From: Glandiceps talaboti
Lineage: Eukaryota > Hemichordata > Enteropneusta > Spengelidae
Assembly: GCF_964340395.1 (NCBI RefSeq)
Contig: NC_135556.1
Span: 9,279,001-9,322,500 of the forward strand
Length of the DNA: 43,500 nt
Reading direction: 5' to 3'
The position numbers were made by a program, and so were the translations under genes. Within the stretch, counting starts at the first letter, position 1. Each line of letters opens with the position of its first letter. Under the pieces are notes generated by a model. The model was not told the DNA's origin and made no database searches. It saw only the letters and a program-made list of their open reading frames with translations. Shown piece after piece: positions 1 through 18,460 of this stretch.

Positions 1-591
1 ATTAATGGCAGTTACTGTTCTTTTTATTTAAATTAGTACTTTAGAGCAAGTTCGTATGTGGATGTGGATTTGCTTGTTCATAACTGGCGAAGTTGTCTTC
101 ACTGATGTAGGGAGGGTTATTTTTGTGTTCCCCCACGGATCTGCAGACTGTATGATGATGGCCACACTGACCAGAACAATTTTTTTTGTTTATTTTGTAA
201 GAGACATGAAAGTATAATTTTAAAAGAGTGTGACTGGGCCAATATCTTCGCTTCATTAACAACACTATTGTCTATACTAGCTTGGTCTACTTCATGCTGC
301 ATTTCTCAATTGTCCTAGACAAAGAAAAGAATAGAAACAATGCTTAATAGCCAGCCAATAAGAAGGCAAAAGAAACATATGATATAAATGATGATATACA
401 CAGGAAACCAGGACGACAAAAAAGATAAAACAAGGCGTATTGTAACTTAGGTATAGTTTTGGTAACACTTGCCAACAATGTACTTTTCCTAGATCCTCGA
501 GAGTAAGACATTATAGTTTGCAATAACAAGACTAGTTGTGAATATTGTTGTGAAATACACTTAGACAGATTTGAATGGGTATTCCTATGGT

Positions 592-800
592 TTAAAGTGG
601 CCATATGGATGAGGACTGTGTATTCACTTTGGATTTTTAATTTATAAAATAATTTTTATCATAACTTCCTACTTGCAAAGTCTTTGTTTGTAACTCAATA
701 AATTGCAGAAGCACATAATGTGTAAAATGTTTGTTATTGCATGTACAATAACAAACATTTTACCATTTTTAAAAAGCTTTTTTCAATGTAACAGAATAAT
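592..800 (+). mobile_element. Half copy of a palindromic MITE
   Basis: Begins near AAAGTGGCCATATGGATGAGG and ends soon after a perfect 18-bp stem (GTAAAATGTTTGTTATTG at 722-739 with its complement at 746-763, six-base loop). It matches the first half and centre of the full palindromic copy at 14446-14806. The second half is missing, so this copy is truncated. It lies just downstream of the ependymin-related stop codon. Confidence 0.6.
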
Positions 801-879
801 TTTAGTATAGTATGAGAAACCGAGGTACTGGATGAGTTCATTACACTGTAACAGGACAGTGCAAGTTATGAAACTCTTG

Positions 880-2359
880 CTAGAATGTGTTTACATTCCT
901 ATTACATTGAACTACTGTATGCACTATCAAACTACCTACCATATTCATCTCCACTACATTGTTGAACTTCATTTGGCCTGACTTCAATGGGGAAACTGCT
1001 GCCTTATAGGAGCAAATCGATGGAACATCAAAAACTGATGGGTCCTTGATTCCTTCAGTGATGTTAACATAGGTTCCACCGATTGTATATTCGACTGAAA
1101 GAATGAAAGTATTATGTCCCTGTATAAATGTGTTTACATAAATACCTGATGTACTCACATCCCCTCTATTATAGAGGGATGTTTGGGGTGTGTATTATTT
1201 TCTTTTCTCAAGGCACCTACTCTCATTTGCCTAACATTTGCTACACCTGTCATACAATATACAAACAACAATGATCATATCCTATCTATGTTGCCGGGAA
1301 ATTTACATGATTGCAGAGAAATATATATACTTATGCATCACAAATACAATATACATCACACGGAAAAAAATAAGGCAGTCTATAAAAATAAATAAATGAC
1401 ACATCAGTACGAAGAAATAGTAAGATAAGCTAAGCTGAAAACGGTAGGCAAATTGATGATAACAATAACAATCGGCATAGGAAATAGTTAAAGAGTAGGA
1501 TACAATCAATCTCTGTTGTAAACTTTGGTAGTAAAGTAAAAACTGCAAGTGATAAAAAGCCTTTATATAGCAACTTGTAGAAAACAATCCTATCTAAATC
1601 GACTGCTCCTCTCAATGCATCTACAAAGTAACAAAGACCATTCACACAAGTCACAGTGAATATGGTTTGATTTCTTTATTTATACTATTTCCTAAGGTTA
1701 TTGTCTTTCATTTGTTCCATGACTAAGCACCTCATTCACATAAAGAACAACAAAATTGAAACAATAAACAAAAACAACACACAGAAGTAAATAAAGAAAT
1801 CAAGCCATATATATTCACATCGTAACCTCAGATGTTAACCAGATGACCGAAGCCTACATATATGTATTTGTCAGTTAATGTGGCCAGTGTTTTAATATAC
1901 TGCAAAGAGGCCTGTGTTTTTATTACAAGGGTGATGACTAAAATGTTATGTCAGTACTTGTAAATGGGTATATTCTCCTCATATCAACTTACATGTCCCA
2001 GCTTCATCTGTGCCCACTGATTGCAGAGCCAATGGTATACAATCTTCTGTGACAGTCAGAGTAATAGTCTGAATCTGTCCCAACTGCTTAAAGGTGTATT
2101 TGTACTCACTACCTTTCAGTTTACCCATTGCATAATCATATGTCCCAAGTAATTCTGCATCATCTGTAATACCATAACATTTGTTGTTTGTTAAATTCAT
2201 GTGAATCATTCAATGTCATATTATAATGATTGAGTACATAGCACTGTGGTATGCTACACATATGGGGTAACATGGAATTCATGTACATGATGGGTATACT
2301 ATAATACATTACCTACATGGTTAGTGTAATGATAAAAATCTTGGTGCATAATACATACA

Positions 2360-2393
<34 letters not shown>

Positions 2394-4489
2394 CATACAT
2401 ACATACATACATACAGACAGACAGACAGACAGGCATGCATACATACATACATACATACATACATACATACATACATACATACATACAGACATACACAAAC
2501 ATACATGCACTCACTCACTCACTCACTCACTCACTCACTCACTCACTCACTCACTCACTCACTCACTCACTCCCTCACTCTCACTCACTCACTCACTCAC
2601 TCACTCACTCACTCACTAACTCACTCACTCACTCACTCACTCACTCACTCACACAGCCATCCATTCATTCATTTTGTACATTCATTCATACATACCTGGA
2701 ATACACACACTATCCTCAAATTTCATTTCTATTGGAAATTTTGTACACGTAGTCCCATCGGTAATCATGTAGTCAACTTTCTGAAATCAATGAGAACACA
2801 AAGTTTACAACATCTAAAATTATATTCTATGGGACTTTACTGGGTCTATTATTGAGACAATAGATGTGTTCATTTGATGAAGCTTTGTATACGCAATGTA
2901 GTAGTTGAAGTATATTACATTACATCATGAGAATGGCATTTTAGATAACAACACATATCCACAATAGGACAATTAAAAAATACTGCAAATGACATTGTAG
3001 CACAACTGTACAGTTTGTAAAAATGTTTATCCATATGCTAACAATAGGTGTTCATTTGCTGAATGCCGGTTGCCTATCCAATCAAGTTGCTATCTTTGCG
3101 ATATACATGATCATTTGGCTGTTGCTATGGGCGTGGTCATGTTGTTAGATATATTTGCATACATTTTTGAATGTTTTTGTTCACTTGTGTATGAATTCCT
3201 GATATCTTTGCAATATACTTGATCATTTGGCTGTTGCTATAGGCGTGGTCTTGTTGCTAGGCACATTTGCATACGTTGTTTGAATGTTTTTTCAATTGTC
3301 TAGGAATCCCTGTTCTCTTTGTGAAATACACCACCGTTTGGCTGTTGCTATGGGTGTGGTCATGGTTGAATGTTTACTCACTTGCCTACAAGATGATGCT
3401 ATTATTTGACCAAAATATACGTCATTTGGTTGTTGCTAAAGGTGTGGTCATGGTTGCTAGGGCCAATTTTGTCAACATGTTTTGAAGAAAATCTGCAGAA
3501 AAACACTCAGAAAATCTAATCAAGTTTCATACTCATTGACAGTACTTTTTGAGATATAAGTTTTTGACCAAAAATGAACATTTTTACACCTAATTTGCAT
3601 ATCACTCATGGAATCATTGTATGCTTAATATTTCTTCGTTCATACATCCCTTGATGAAATTTCAGCCCAATCTGCTCAGTGATTCTGGCACATTTTAGCA
3701 CTAATTTGCATATCACTGATGGGACCATCATATCATGAACAATTCTTGTTAAAAACACCCTGAAGAATGTTTCACCCAAATGTCAGCGCAATCTGCCCTT
3801 TATATTTTGAGTTTAAGTTTTTTGACCAAAAGTCACATTTTTTGACTCACATCACAAATCGGTGGTAAGATCATTTTGATTTTGAACAATTTCCCAACGA
3901 GACACCCAAGGTAGTAATGGACCACCAAATATCATAGCGGTTTTTGACTTTAAGTTGTTTACACACACATCCGCACAGATAGATAGACAGATAGACATAT
4001 ACACAGACAGACAGACAGACAGTCAGACTCCGGGCGATCCCTATATCACTACTAAACCTCAGTTCAGTTGTGCTAAAAAAACCATTCCGTAGATAATTGA
4101 TTTAGTTGAGACCCAAGACCTGAGATTTCCTAGTTCGAGTCCTATATGGTATAATTACGATTTCCATCCCCAATCACAGTTACCGAGTCACTACGTTCAT
4201 GCATGCACACACCGATGCGCTCTCTCGTGTCGCTTACCTGGTTGAAATCTTTGATCACCTTTAAATGTGTCACTCTACCACTAGTGTGTATGATTTGTTC
4301 GAAGGCCGCCTTTTTGTTTGGTATATCGACGTGTGAATACATGGTTGTATCCTGCAATTCGGCAAACTTATACGTCGGGTAGTAGATACCACCACGTACG
4401 TTTATACGATACTCGTATTGTTCAACTGGGGGACAGCAAATAGAAGCTGTGGCATAAACGACAAAACTCAGGATAAGTAGGATCTTCAT
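880..4489 (-). CDS. Ependymin-related secreted glycoprotein, four coding exons
   Basis: Coding exons on the minus strand: 4489-4238, 2780-2696, 2163-1993, 1094-880. All introns are GT-AG, with phases 0, 1 and 2. Joined they give 241 codons (240 aa plus stop), near the usual 200-225 aa of the family. The start at 4489 begins a hydrophobic signal peptide (MKILLILSFVVYATAS) followed by CCPP, the usual mature N-terminus. Family signatures seen: DGTTC in exon 2, TEDCIP in exon 3, and GIKDPSVFDVPSIC in exon 4, very close to the C-terminal motif of EPDR1-type proteins. Ependymin-related proteins are secreted or lysosomal, Cys-bridged, lipid- and Ca-binding beta-sandwich proteins; function here is inferred from family only. 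Odd: the tail after the last Cys runs about 40 residues to the stop at 880, longer than usual. An in-frame GTAGGT at 939 could be a donor to a short extra exon, so the C-terminus is uncertain. Intron 2 is largely microsatellite and intron 1 holds an interspersed repeat. Confidence 0.88.
2351..2690 (+). repeat. Compound microsatellite (CATA)n-(CAGA)n-(ACTC)n
   Basis: Blocks of CATA, CAGA, CATA again, then about 140 bp of ACTC, ending in CATTC/CATA. It fills intron 2 of the ependymin-related gene and comes within about 5-10 nt of the exon 2 donor. Confidence 0.95.
3050..4080 (+). mobile_element. Interspersed element with 3' A-tail and internal repeats
   Basis: Four imperfect copies of a TTTGGCTGTTGCTATGGGYG motif start near 3114, 3226, 3336 and 3424. 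The downstream part has two related blocks with ACCTAATTTGCATATCACT and CTAATTTGCATATCACTGAT. It then runs through CACACATCCGCACAGATAG, a CAGA repeat, and ends in GTTGTGCTAAAAAAA. This layout resembles the 3' end of a non-LTR or SINE-type retroposon. It fills most of intron 1 of the ependymin-related gene. Confidence 0.5.
4098..4142 (+). other. tRNA-like B-box remnant
   Basis: TTTAGTTGAGACCC followed 25-30 nt later by AGTTCGAGTCC resembles an internal pol III promoter. It is too short and unstructured for a tRNA and adjoins the end of the retroposon-like element. Confidence 0.2.
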
Positions 4490-4570
4490 GGTTGTTCGGG
4501 TGGTCTGAAGCTCTATGCGGCGAACAGAAGCTAAAATCCAGTCATGTACCTGGTACGCCGGTGAAGAGGC

Positions 4571-4580
4571 CTTTATATAC
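4571..4580 (-). promoter_or_regulatory. TATA box of the ependymin-related gene
   Basis: On the minus strand this reads GTATATAAAG, about 82 nt upstream of the ATG at 4489. That places a start site about 30 nt downstream, near 4545, and leaves a short 5' UTR of roughly 55 nt. No competing in-frame signal peptide exists upstream: the longer open frame to 4633 would put a non-signal sequence in front of the hydrophobic segment and would include the TATA box itself. Confidence 0.6.
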
Positions 4581-4593
4581 AGTTCGAGAACTA

Positions 4594-4644
4594 TGACGCA
4601 ATCGTCATAAGATCGGATCATGTGAAATAACATTAGTGACGTAA
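4594..4644 (-). promoter_or_regulatory. Paired bZIP/CRE-like sites upstream of the TATA box
   Basis: A perfect inverted repeat TGACGCAATCGTCA lies at 4594-4607 and a TGACGTAA at 4637-4644. Both contain TGACG half-sites typical of CREB/ATF or related bZIP factors, and both lie within about 70 nt upstream of the TATA box. The site match is visible; binding and the identity of the factor are inference. Confidence 0.4.
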
Positions 4645-5111
4645 TCGGAAAATTCCATTATTTTGTAGGGATCTGCATCCGTCTGAAGGTTATGTCTCGG
4701 ACGACTTGCCACGAACTACCGCAACATCATCATGACCGCGACGCGAAAGGTGCTCCTGTATCTTAATTGTTTACTAGTATTTTGTGTGATATGTATTATT
4801 GCCAGTCCGAATTGCCATTTTTGTTATTTTTAAATTTTAGCGTGTAATTTTGACTTGCCTGTGAGGAGGTGTAATAAATAAAAAAAAACCACCCTAAACT
4901 AAACGTCACTGTGGTAGGATCTTCATCTGCAACATGGAATTTGAAGCATGCAATAAGATATTGCCTAAGTACCAAAAAATATTAAATTATCAAAACAAAT
5001 GTAAATGCTCAATGAAATTTAAATCTAGCAATATTCGTCATATTTGTTTTCATATATATATATGCATATATGTGTGTGTATATATAATGTACTTGTGTGC
5101 ATATATGTGTG

Positions 5112-5162
<51 letters not shown>

Positions 5163-6284
5163 ACATGTGTGTGTATTACATTATCAAATTATGTGAAATT
5201 TTAATCTTAATTTAAGAAATTCATTCAAACTTGGACATTTGGCTTATCCTTGAACAAACCCGCCTTCACTGAGTAGATGTAAACTAACATTTTGTGTACT
5301 TTGATTTTGTTCTACAAAATATCCCCAGGAAGGAAAAATGGAGTTATTGTTGATGCACATTCATAACCCGGTGAGTACCCTTGGATGGACGTTCAATGGG
5401 ACCACACAATGGTCCGATGTTTACATTCGTTTTCCAGGTGAATGCCGTGACTCGAATCATGATGAAATTGGTCATGCATCGTGTCATGTTAACATTATTA
5501 CTCAATTTTGGAAGAGAGATATTGGTCTGTGAATGGGGGTCCTTCAACTACCACGAATGGTGTGATTTTATAAGCAGTGAACCTGATAAAGGCAGACAAT
5601 TAAATTCAATGTACCTTGGATATTCGAAAGCATTTGATTCTGTAAAACCATCTACGTATTTCTCATACACGTACACAGGTTGAAATTCAATGGAATTTTC
5701 GAATGATTTCATTCGTATTTATGATTTTTATTCAAAATATGTACATGGAGAAAAAAGTTGTAGTTAGTCCAAAGTGGAAAGTCTTTTCATCTGAATGTTT
5801 ATTACTGTCGTTCTTGCACTCTACGACTATTGTTGTTTGAATCTAGCTTTTCATTGCCTTTGTTGAGAAACAACAAAAGTGTCTTGCTCGTCTTGTATAG
5901 TCCTATAACACTGCATGCTAACGTTGTCTTTTTTCGGTATCGTGTACTTTTGAGGAACTGTTAATTTCTGATGAGTCACCAAGTGCATGACGTAGAGAAG
6001 ATACATGAATGTTGACCGAAATATGTACTATGAGGTGTCTCAGCAAGTAGAAGTATTGGAACGGTTAACAACGTAAAAAATCATAGCTGACAAAAGAGGG
6101 CTGTATTTACACAGCCCGGAATCTATGTCGTAAAGTCTACACTGTAGTACAATACGGCATACGTCACTTACACTGATTGTTCGATCGATTTGCTTAAGAA
6201 TTGGTTTCAGCGGCGTGAATAGCATCAATAGGTGTTTCTGTGTTAACACTGACCAAGGAGTCGTACTCAGTAGAAGGTGACAAA
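4645..6284. other. Intergenic region between divergent genes
   Basis: The ependymin-related gene and gene A are divergent across this 1.6 kb. It holds the TA microsatellite at 5114-5156 and a few open frames up to about 100 codons (for example 5381-5683 plus), none with recognisable motifs or splice context. No clear core promoter for gene A was found. Confidence 0.5.
5114..5156 (+). repeat. (TA)n microsatellite
   Basis: About 20 TA units within an AT/GT-rich stretch upstream of gene A. Confidence 0.95.
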
Positions 6285-13908
<7,624 letters not shown>

Positions 13909-14139
13909 GTTCAAAGGAGAGCGCCTGCGGATTACGTCATTGGATAGACCATTGACGTTGTGTACTTGAAGAGTAGGAATTGAAGTGTCATTATTTTCCG
14001 AGTATGCTTTCTTGAGAATGTCCCTTAGAGTTAGATTGTGAAAGTGGTTAAAATCTGTAATATATGATTGTTATCCCCCCTATATTTCTCTCTCTCAGTA
14101 GAGTATCTATATGATGAAGGCCAATTGCTACATTTGATT

Positions 14140-14383
14140 GTCTGGCGCCATGTATCTTACTTCCATTGCTAGATCTTATTGTCTGGCGCCATGTACTTAC
14201 TACCATTGCTAGATCTTATTGTCTGGCGCCATGTATCTTACTCCATTGCTAGATCTTATTGTCTGGCGCCATGTATCTTACTTTCATTGCTAGATCTTAT
14301 TGTCTGGCGCCATGTATCTTACTTTCATTGCTAGATCTTATTGTCTGGCGCCATGTATCTTACTTCCATTGCTAGATCTTATC
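14140..14383 (+). repeat. 40-41-bp tandem repeat, six units
   Basis: Units start with GTCTGGCGCCATGTATCTTA at 14140, 14181, 14221, 14261, 14302 and 14343 and each ends with TTGCTAGATCTTATT. Units are over 90% alike. The array begins about 230 bp after the stop codon of gene A, so it may be in its 3' UTR. Confidence 0.85.
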
Positions 14384-14445
14384 ATCTTGCGCGACAAAAA
14401 TCTAACAAACATTTCTAGGTCTTATCGTCTCACACCGACAAACTG

Positions 14446-14806
14446 TTATTAAATGAGGGTTGGGTATTTAGTTTTGGATGATAATCAATAAACAATTTCA
14501 TCATGTCTTCCTACTTGAAAAATCAATTTGAAACAACATATGCCAAGTCCCTGTTTATAACTCAATAACGTGCAAAAGATTAATACATATGTAAAATCTT
14601 TGTTATTGTACGTACAATAACCCCCCTTTTACACGTTGAAAAACAAACTTTTTTTGCAATGTATTGAGTATAAAACACATACTTTGTCAATGTTGTTTCA
14701 CGTTAAATTTTCAAGTAATGAACCACGATGAAATTTGTTATATAAATGAAAAATCCAAAATAAATACCCAATCCTCATCCATGTGGCCACTTTAACATTG
14801 CTGGTA
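14446..14806 (+). mobile_element. Full-length palindromic MITE
   Basis: The element folds back on itself. The left end reads GAGGGTTGGGTATTTAGTTT; the right end, reverse complemented, reads GGATGAGGATTGGGTATTTA. The centre is a 20-bp perfect palindrome, GTTATTGTACGTACAATAAC. A truncated relative is at 592-800. No coding capacity. It follows gene A by about 540 bp. Confidence 0.65.
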
Positions 14807-15432
14807 GAAGTGTCATATTGAAAACCTGAAGAAAGTAAAGGTTGTTACAATGCATAATTATGACCTTGCTAGGAATTTTTAAGACAGTGATAACGTTATC
14901 ACGTTCAAGTTTTAAAAAATGTAGCAATGTTGGTAATATAAGATATTTTGTAAAGCTAGACGATAAAACGTTTGAATTGGAATGTTACATTTTTGTTGAA
15001 CCCAGCAATGTTTTGTTTCAAGTCAACTGGTTTCTAGTGTATGGGCATTTTATATAGTAGTACATTTTACTCTTCCGTTTAACATGCAAATGAACAACCA
15101 CATATCACACAACATTCACGTGATTTTGCTTACAGTGAATTTCTGAGTGACATTTTTATGCAACGTCTATTTGCATGGTAACGTAGTAACATAACGTGAA
15201 TGTTGCCAAACGCATATTAAGTTATATAACCAATTAAATATGATTATTTGCTACAATTGATTACCAAAGATTGATGATTTCAAATCATGATGATTTACTA
15301 TGATATTAAAGATAATAATCCGCGTTATTTTGAAGATCATTCTACACGATAAATATATCAGTGATTGATTTGAGATAATTAATACAACTCAATAGGGCTA
15401 ATAATTCCATTCCATTCCACATAGTAGTGCTA

Positions 15433-15530
15433 TAAGTCTGGAAGGTACTCCGTGATGGGGCGCCCTCACACATCGGTCGGATAGGACAGGCCAGTGAGGG
15501 CGGAGCGACACGGCGTATCTTACAGTCTTG
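15433..15530 (-). mobile_element. CpG-containing foldback MITE, copy 2
   Basis: Same family as 9375-9469 in the opposite orientation: ends AAGTCTGGAAGG and CGGCGTATCTTACAGTCTT, inner GGGCGCCCTCAC and GTGAGGGCGG stem. GCTATA lies at both flanks. Confidence 0.62.
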
Positions 15531-16780
15531 AGGCTATATACAAAGCATGATTCGAGGCTAATGAATAAAAGTCCGTTCAGTGACTAGTACTTATCGTAAA
15601 ATTTGAATATCAGAACAAATGTCACCAATGTAATTTACATTCATGAATATTTAATAGCTTTCGAATCCTGCTCTGGATGACGTCATTGTAATGGATTTAC
15701 ATGTACATACTAATATGATATATATTGGACTTTTTTCTGTTGTAGAGCCCCTTATATAGTATATGGTTTCAGGGTTTTTTCTCTGTATATATATATTTCA
15801 TTATAAGATATGAAACTTCCATTGTGTTGTTGTATGTATACATGTGTTTCACCTATATACACGTGTATAGTGATAACCCTACTAACGAAATTGTCATCTT
15901 ATCAAAACGCAACTCAAAGAAGAAATTCTGTTTGTCTTATTTTCAGTTGTTATATATTTAAAAAAAACTACTCGTCATCGACGAGTGCTGATGGGATTCC
16001 GCTAACGCTATCTCAGGTATTTCACTATGTGTAATAGAGGCCTGCAGCTGTCATACGCTCATACACCTGGCATTGTTTTAAATTTTGTTCAACGAAAGCA
16101 TTTCACGATGCAACCTTGAATTTGTTTCAGAGTTGTGTAATTTACAGTTGTTTCGAAGCACTGTCGCGTGCTTTATCATCGGTCAGTCACTGCGAACTTT
16201 AACTTTTTGTTTGCTTTCAAAAGTTAGACTCGTCGTAGAGGGCGGGATGCGAGTGCAATTACTAGTAGTAGGATATATTCGTTTTCGGAGTTACTTAATT
16301 TGGGCATTGATTTGTGTAAGACAGCATAGGCAAGTTTAAGATTATTGTCTTTTTTAACAATGCGGTTAGGGTTAGCGGAATCCTATTCCCACTTATCCAC
16401 TCATTCATAGCACTTACCATTTGTAACGGGTTACCATCACCTTGCTATCCAAACATAATGTGCCTCTTACAATTATATTTATAACCAAATAATTTGGGTA
16501 TGATTATAAAGCAAAGAATCACATATAAACTCAGAGGTGAGGATTAAAACTCATTTATTTTGTTTTTTGTATAAAAATTGGTTACATGTCATGACTACTT
16601 TTTTTTTGATAAAACAATGATTTTACCCAACAAGTTTTGAACAATAATAAATGTGAAACCTTTTCTGTCAAGTTATGTGATTGTGTGTCTCTTTATCGTG
16701 TGATCACAAAAAAAGTTGTAACAACACTACTGTCGCATAATAAAGCAATCATGTCACCTCCACAATTTCATCTGGTGGTC
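15531..16780. other. Intergenic stretch without a supported gene
   Basis: AT-rich. Two plus-strand segments (15951-16017 and 16129-16318) have AG before and GT after and remain open, but the peptides are unlike any family I know and could be chance. Confidence 0.4.
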
Positions 16781-16793
16781 AAAATTCAACATA

Positions 16794-16952
16794 TCAAATT
16801 GTGCTTATGAGGCGGCACCAGATGAGTTTATCATCATCAACGGAAAAAGACAGTAACTGTTCTTCCAATCTGTAATGCACTGTACAACATTTTACCCACA
16901 ACTCTCTCTGATTTGTAGTGTTGGACATCATCTCCTTGAAGTCAGACAAATC
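16794..16952 (-). other. Short open frame beside an inverted repeat, possible terminal exon
   Basis: The minus strand reads 52 codons without a stop, beginning DLSDFKEMMSNTTNQRELWV, with a charged and aromatic composition (later VDDDKLIWC), ending TGA at 16794-16796. A preceding AG at the frame's start has a weak pyrimidine tract. Part of it (the QRELWV region) is repeated in inverse orientation at 17464-17499. No family recognised. Confidence 0.15.
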
Positions 16953-17559
16953 TCACCAGTGTATAGGGTTTTGTAAAAACATTTTTTCCATTTGGCAAGC
17001 GTAGAATTGCCACTGGTGAGTTTCTGAATACCCATTTTCATTGGTTCTGGTACCAGTGCTTTATTGTAGAAGGAGTAGCAATTTTAGGAATTTGTCAGCA
17101 GATTTTCTTGAAAGACATGCAGAATATTTGCGACGAAACTAAGGAAAATATATGCACCTGTTATGACTTTGCCAAAGATATAGATTTATTTGAATAGGTA
17201 TGACAAAAGAAATTTACATACTAAAACTCATCATACACACTGACTACCAAAGTTATTGACACTTTGGCAGTGAAAAGTGTTTTATTCACAGCACATGCTT
17301 AATTTAGTTGTTAGTTCATTTTTATACAAAATTTATAACTTTATTTTTGATTCCTAAGCGTTCTTTTGCTACATATTAATTAAACTTAATTACTATGCTT
17401 AAAATGTTGAAAAGTATGGATTATTGAAAAAGTTATAAAATAAGGAACCTCCAAGCATACCAGTCAGAGAGAGTTGTGGGTAAGATATTGTACAGTGTAA
17501 TGGCTGTACATCTGATGAGAAGAAACCAATAACACAGAGACCATATATATAGAAAACAG

Positions 17560-18460
17560 AAAACATAACTATATGAACTAGACACTCATATATATTAAAA
17601 AAAAATAATAAAAAATCTACCTACCCCACCTACTGAATGTAATCGGAACCACACAATTTTTTTTATGCCTAATCACAAGAGCTAGGAATTGAAATTTAAT
17701 TTACGTAAAATGTCATTGAAATAAAGTGATGTGCGGTACACAAAATGTATGCAAGGTATGATTGGACTTGATTTATGCATATCAGGAATAGGACTGATAA
17801 CAGATATCAGTCATTCCCATAGCCCTCTCCTGACTCTGCCTAGTGGGAGCAAATAAGAATGGACACTGTCATAACAATAAGTATAATAATGCTTTATTGA
17901 AATTTATAAAATATATTTACTTTCAAAAACAAAATAAAAGTTGAAAGATTTTAATGATATTAATAATTAACATACTAATATAATTGTAATATATATATAT
18001 CAAAATTCAATTGTGAAATTATAAAATGGCAATATAAACTGTTACATATACTCTAACAATATTCAGAAACATAACTATAATGAAAAATTGGGTTGCCGTG
18101 GAAACCAGACTGAAATGTTTACAATGGAAAATACATGGGGAAATCAGTAACAGTGGTTTTATTTTACAAATTGTTCTTATTTGTACACAAAATCTGCATA
18201 CATACATCTCGAGATGACAAGGTTTCACATTATATGACATAGATCTACTCAAGTATTGCTCAGTTACCATGGTACCCAGTACAATGTAGTAGTACACTGC
18301 TATACTTTGGTTTCTTTGGCACAAAAATATCCAAACATAACATTTTCAAAGTACATAATCAGGAACAATTGAGGATAATGTAAAGGCGAAAAATATAACA
18401 ACTGACATATTGGCCAAACCTTTAACATTTTCAAAGTAATGTCTACATTTTCCTTTATAA
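17560..18460. other. AT-rich stretch, nothing recognised
   Basis: About 70% AT with runs of A and TA. No exon-like segments or repeats stand out before the 27-bp array begins at 18461. Confidence 0.5.

Noticed and set aside
4098-4142. tRNA gene
   Set aside because: Only a B-box-like stretch; no acceptor stem or anticodon arm.
4490-4633. Upstream extension of the ependymin-related frame to an ATG at 4633
   Set aside because: It would place 48 residues before the signal peptide and would include the TATA box.
15951-16318. Two plus-strand exon-like frames
   Set aside because: Splice-like borders are present but the peptides show no family features and the two do not link to a start; likely chance.
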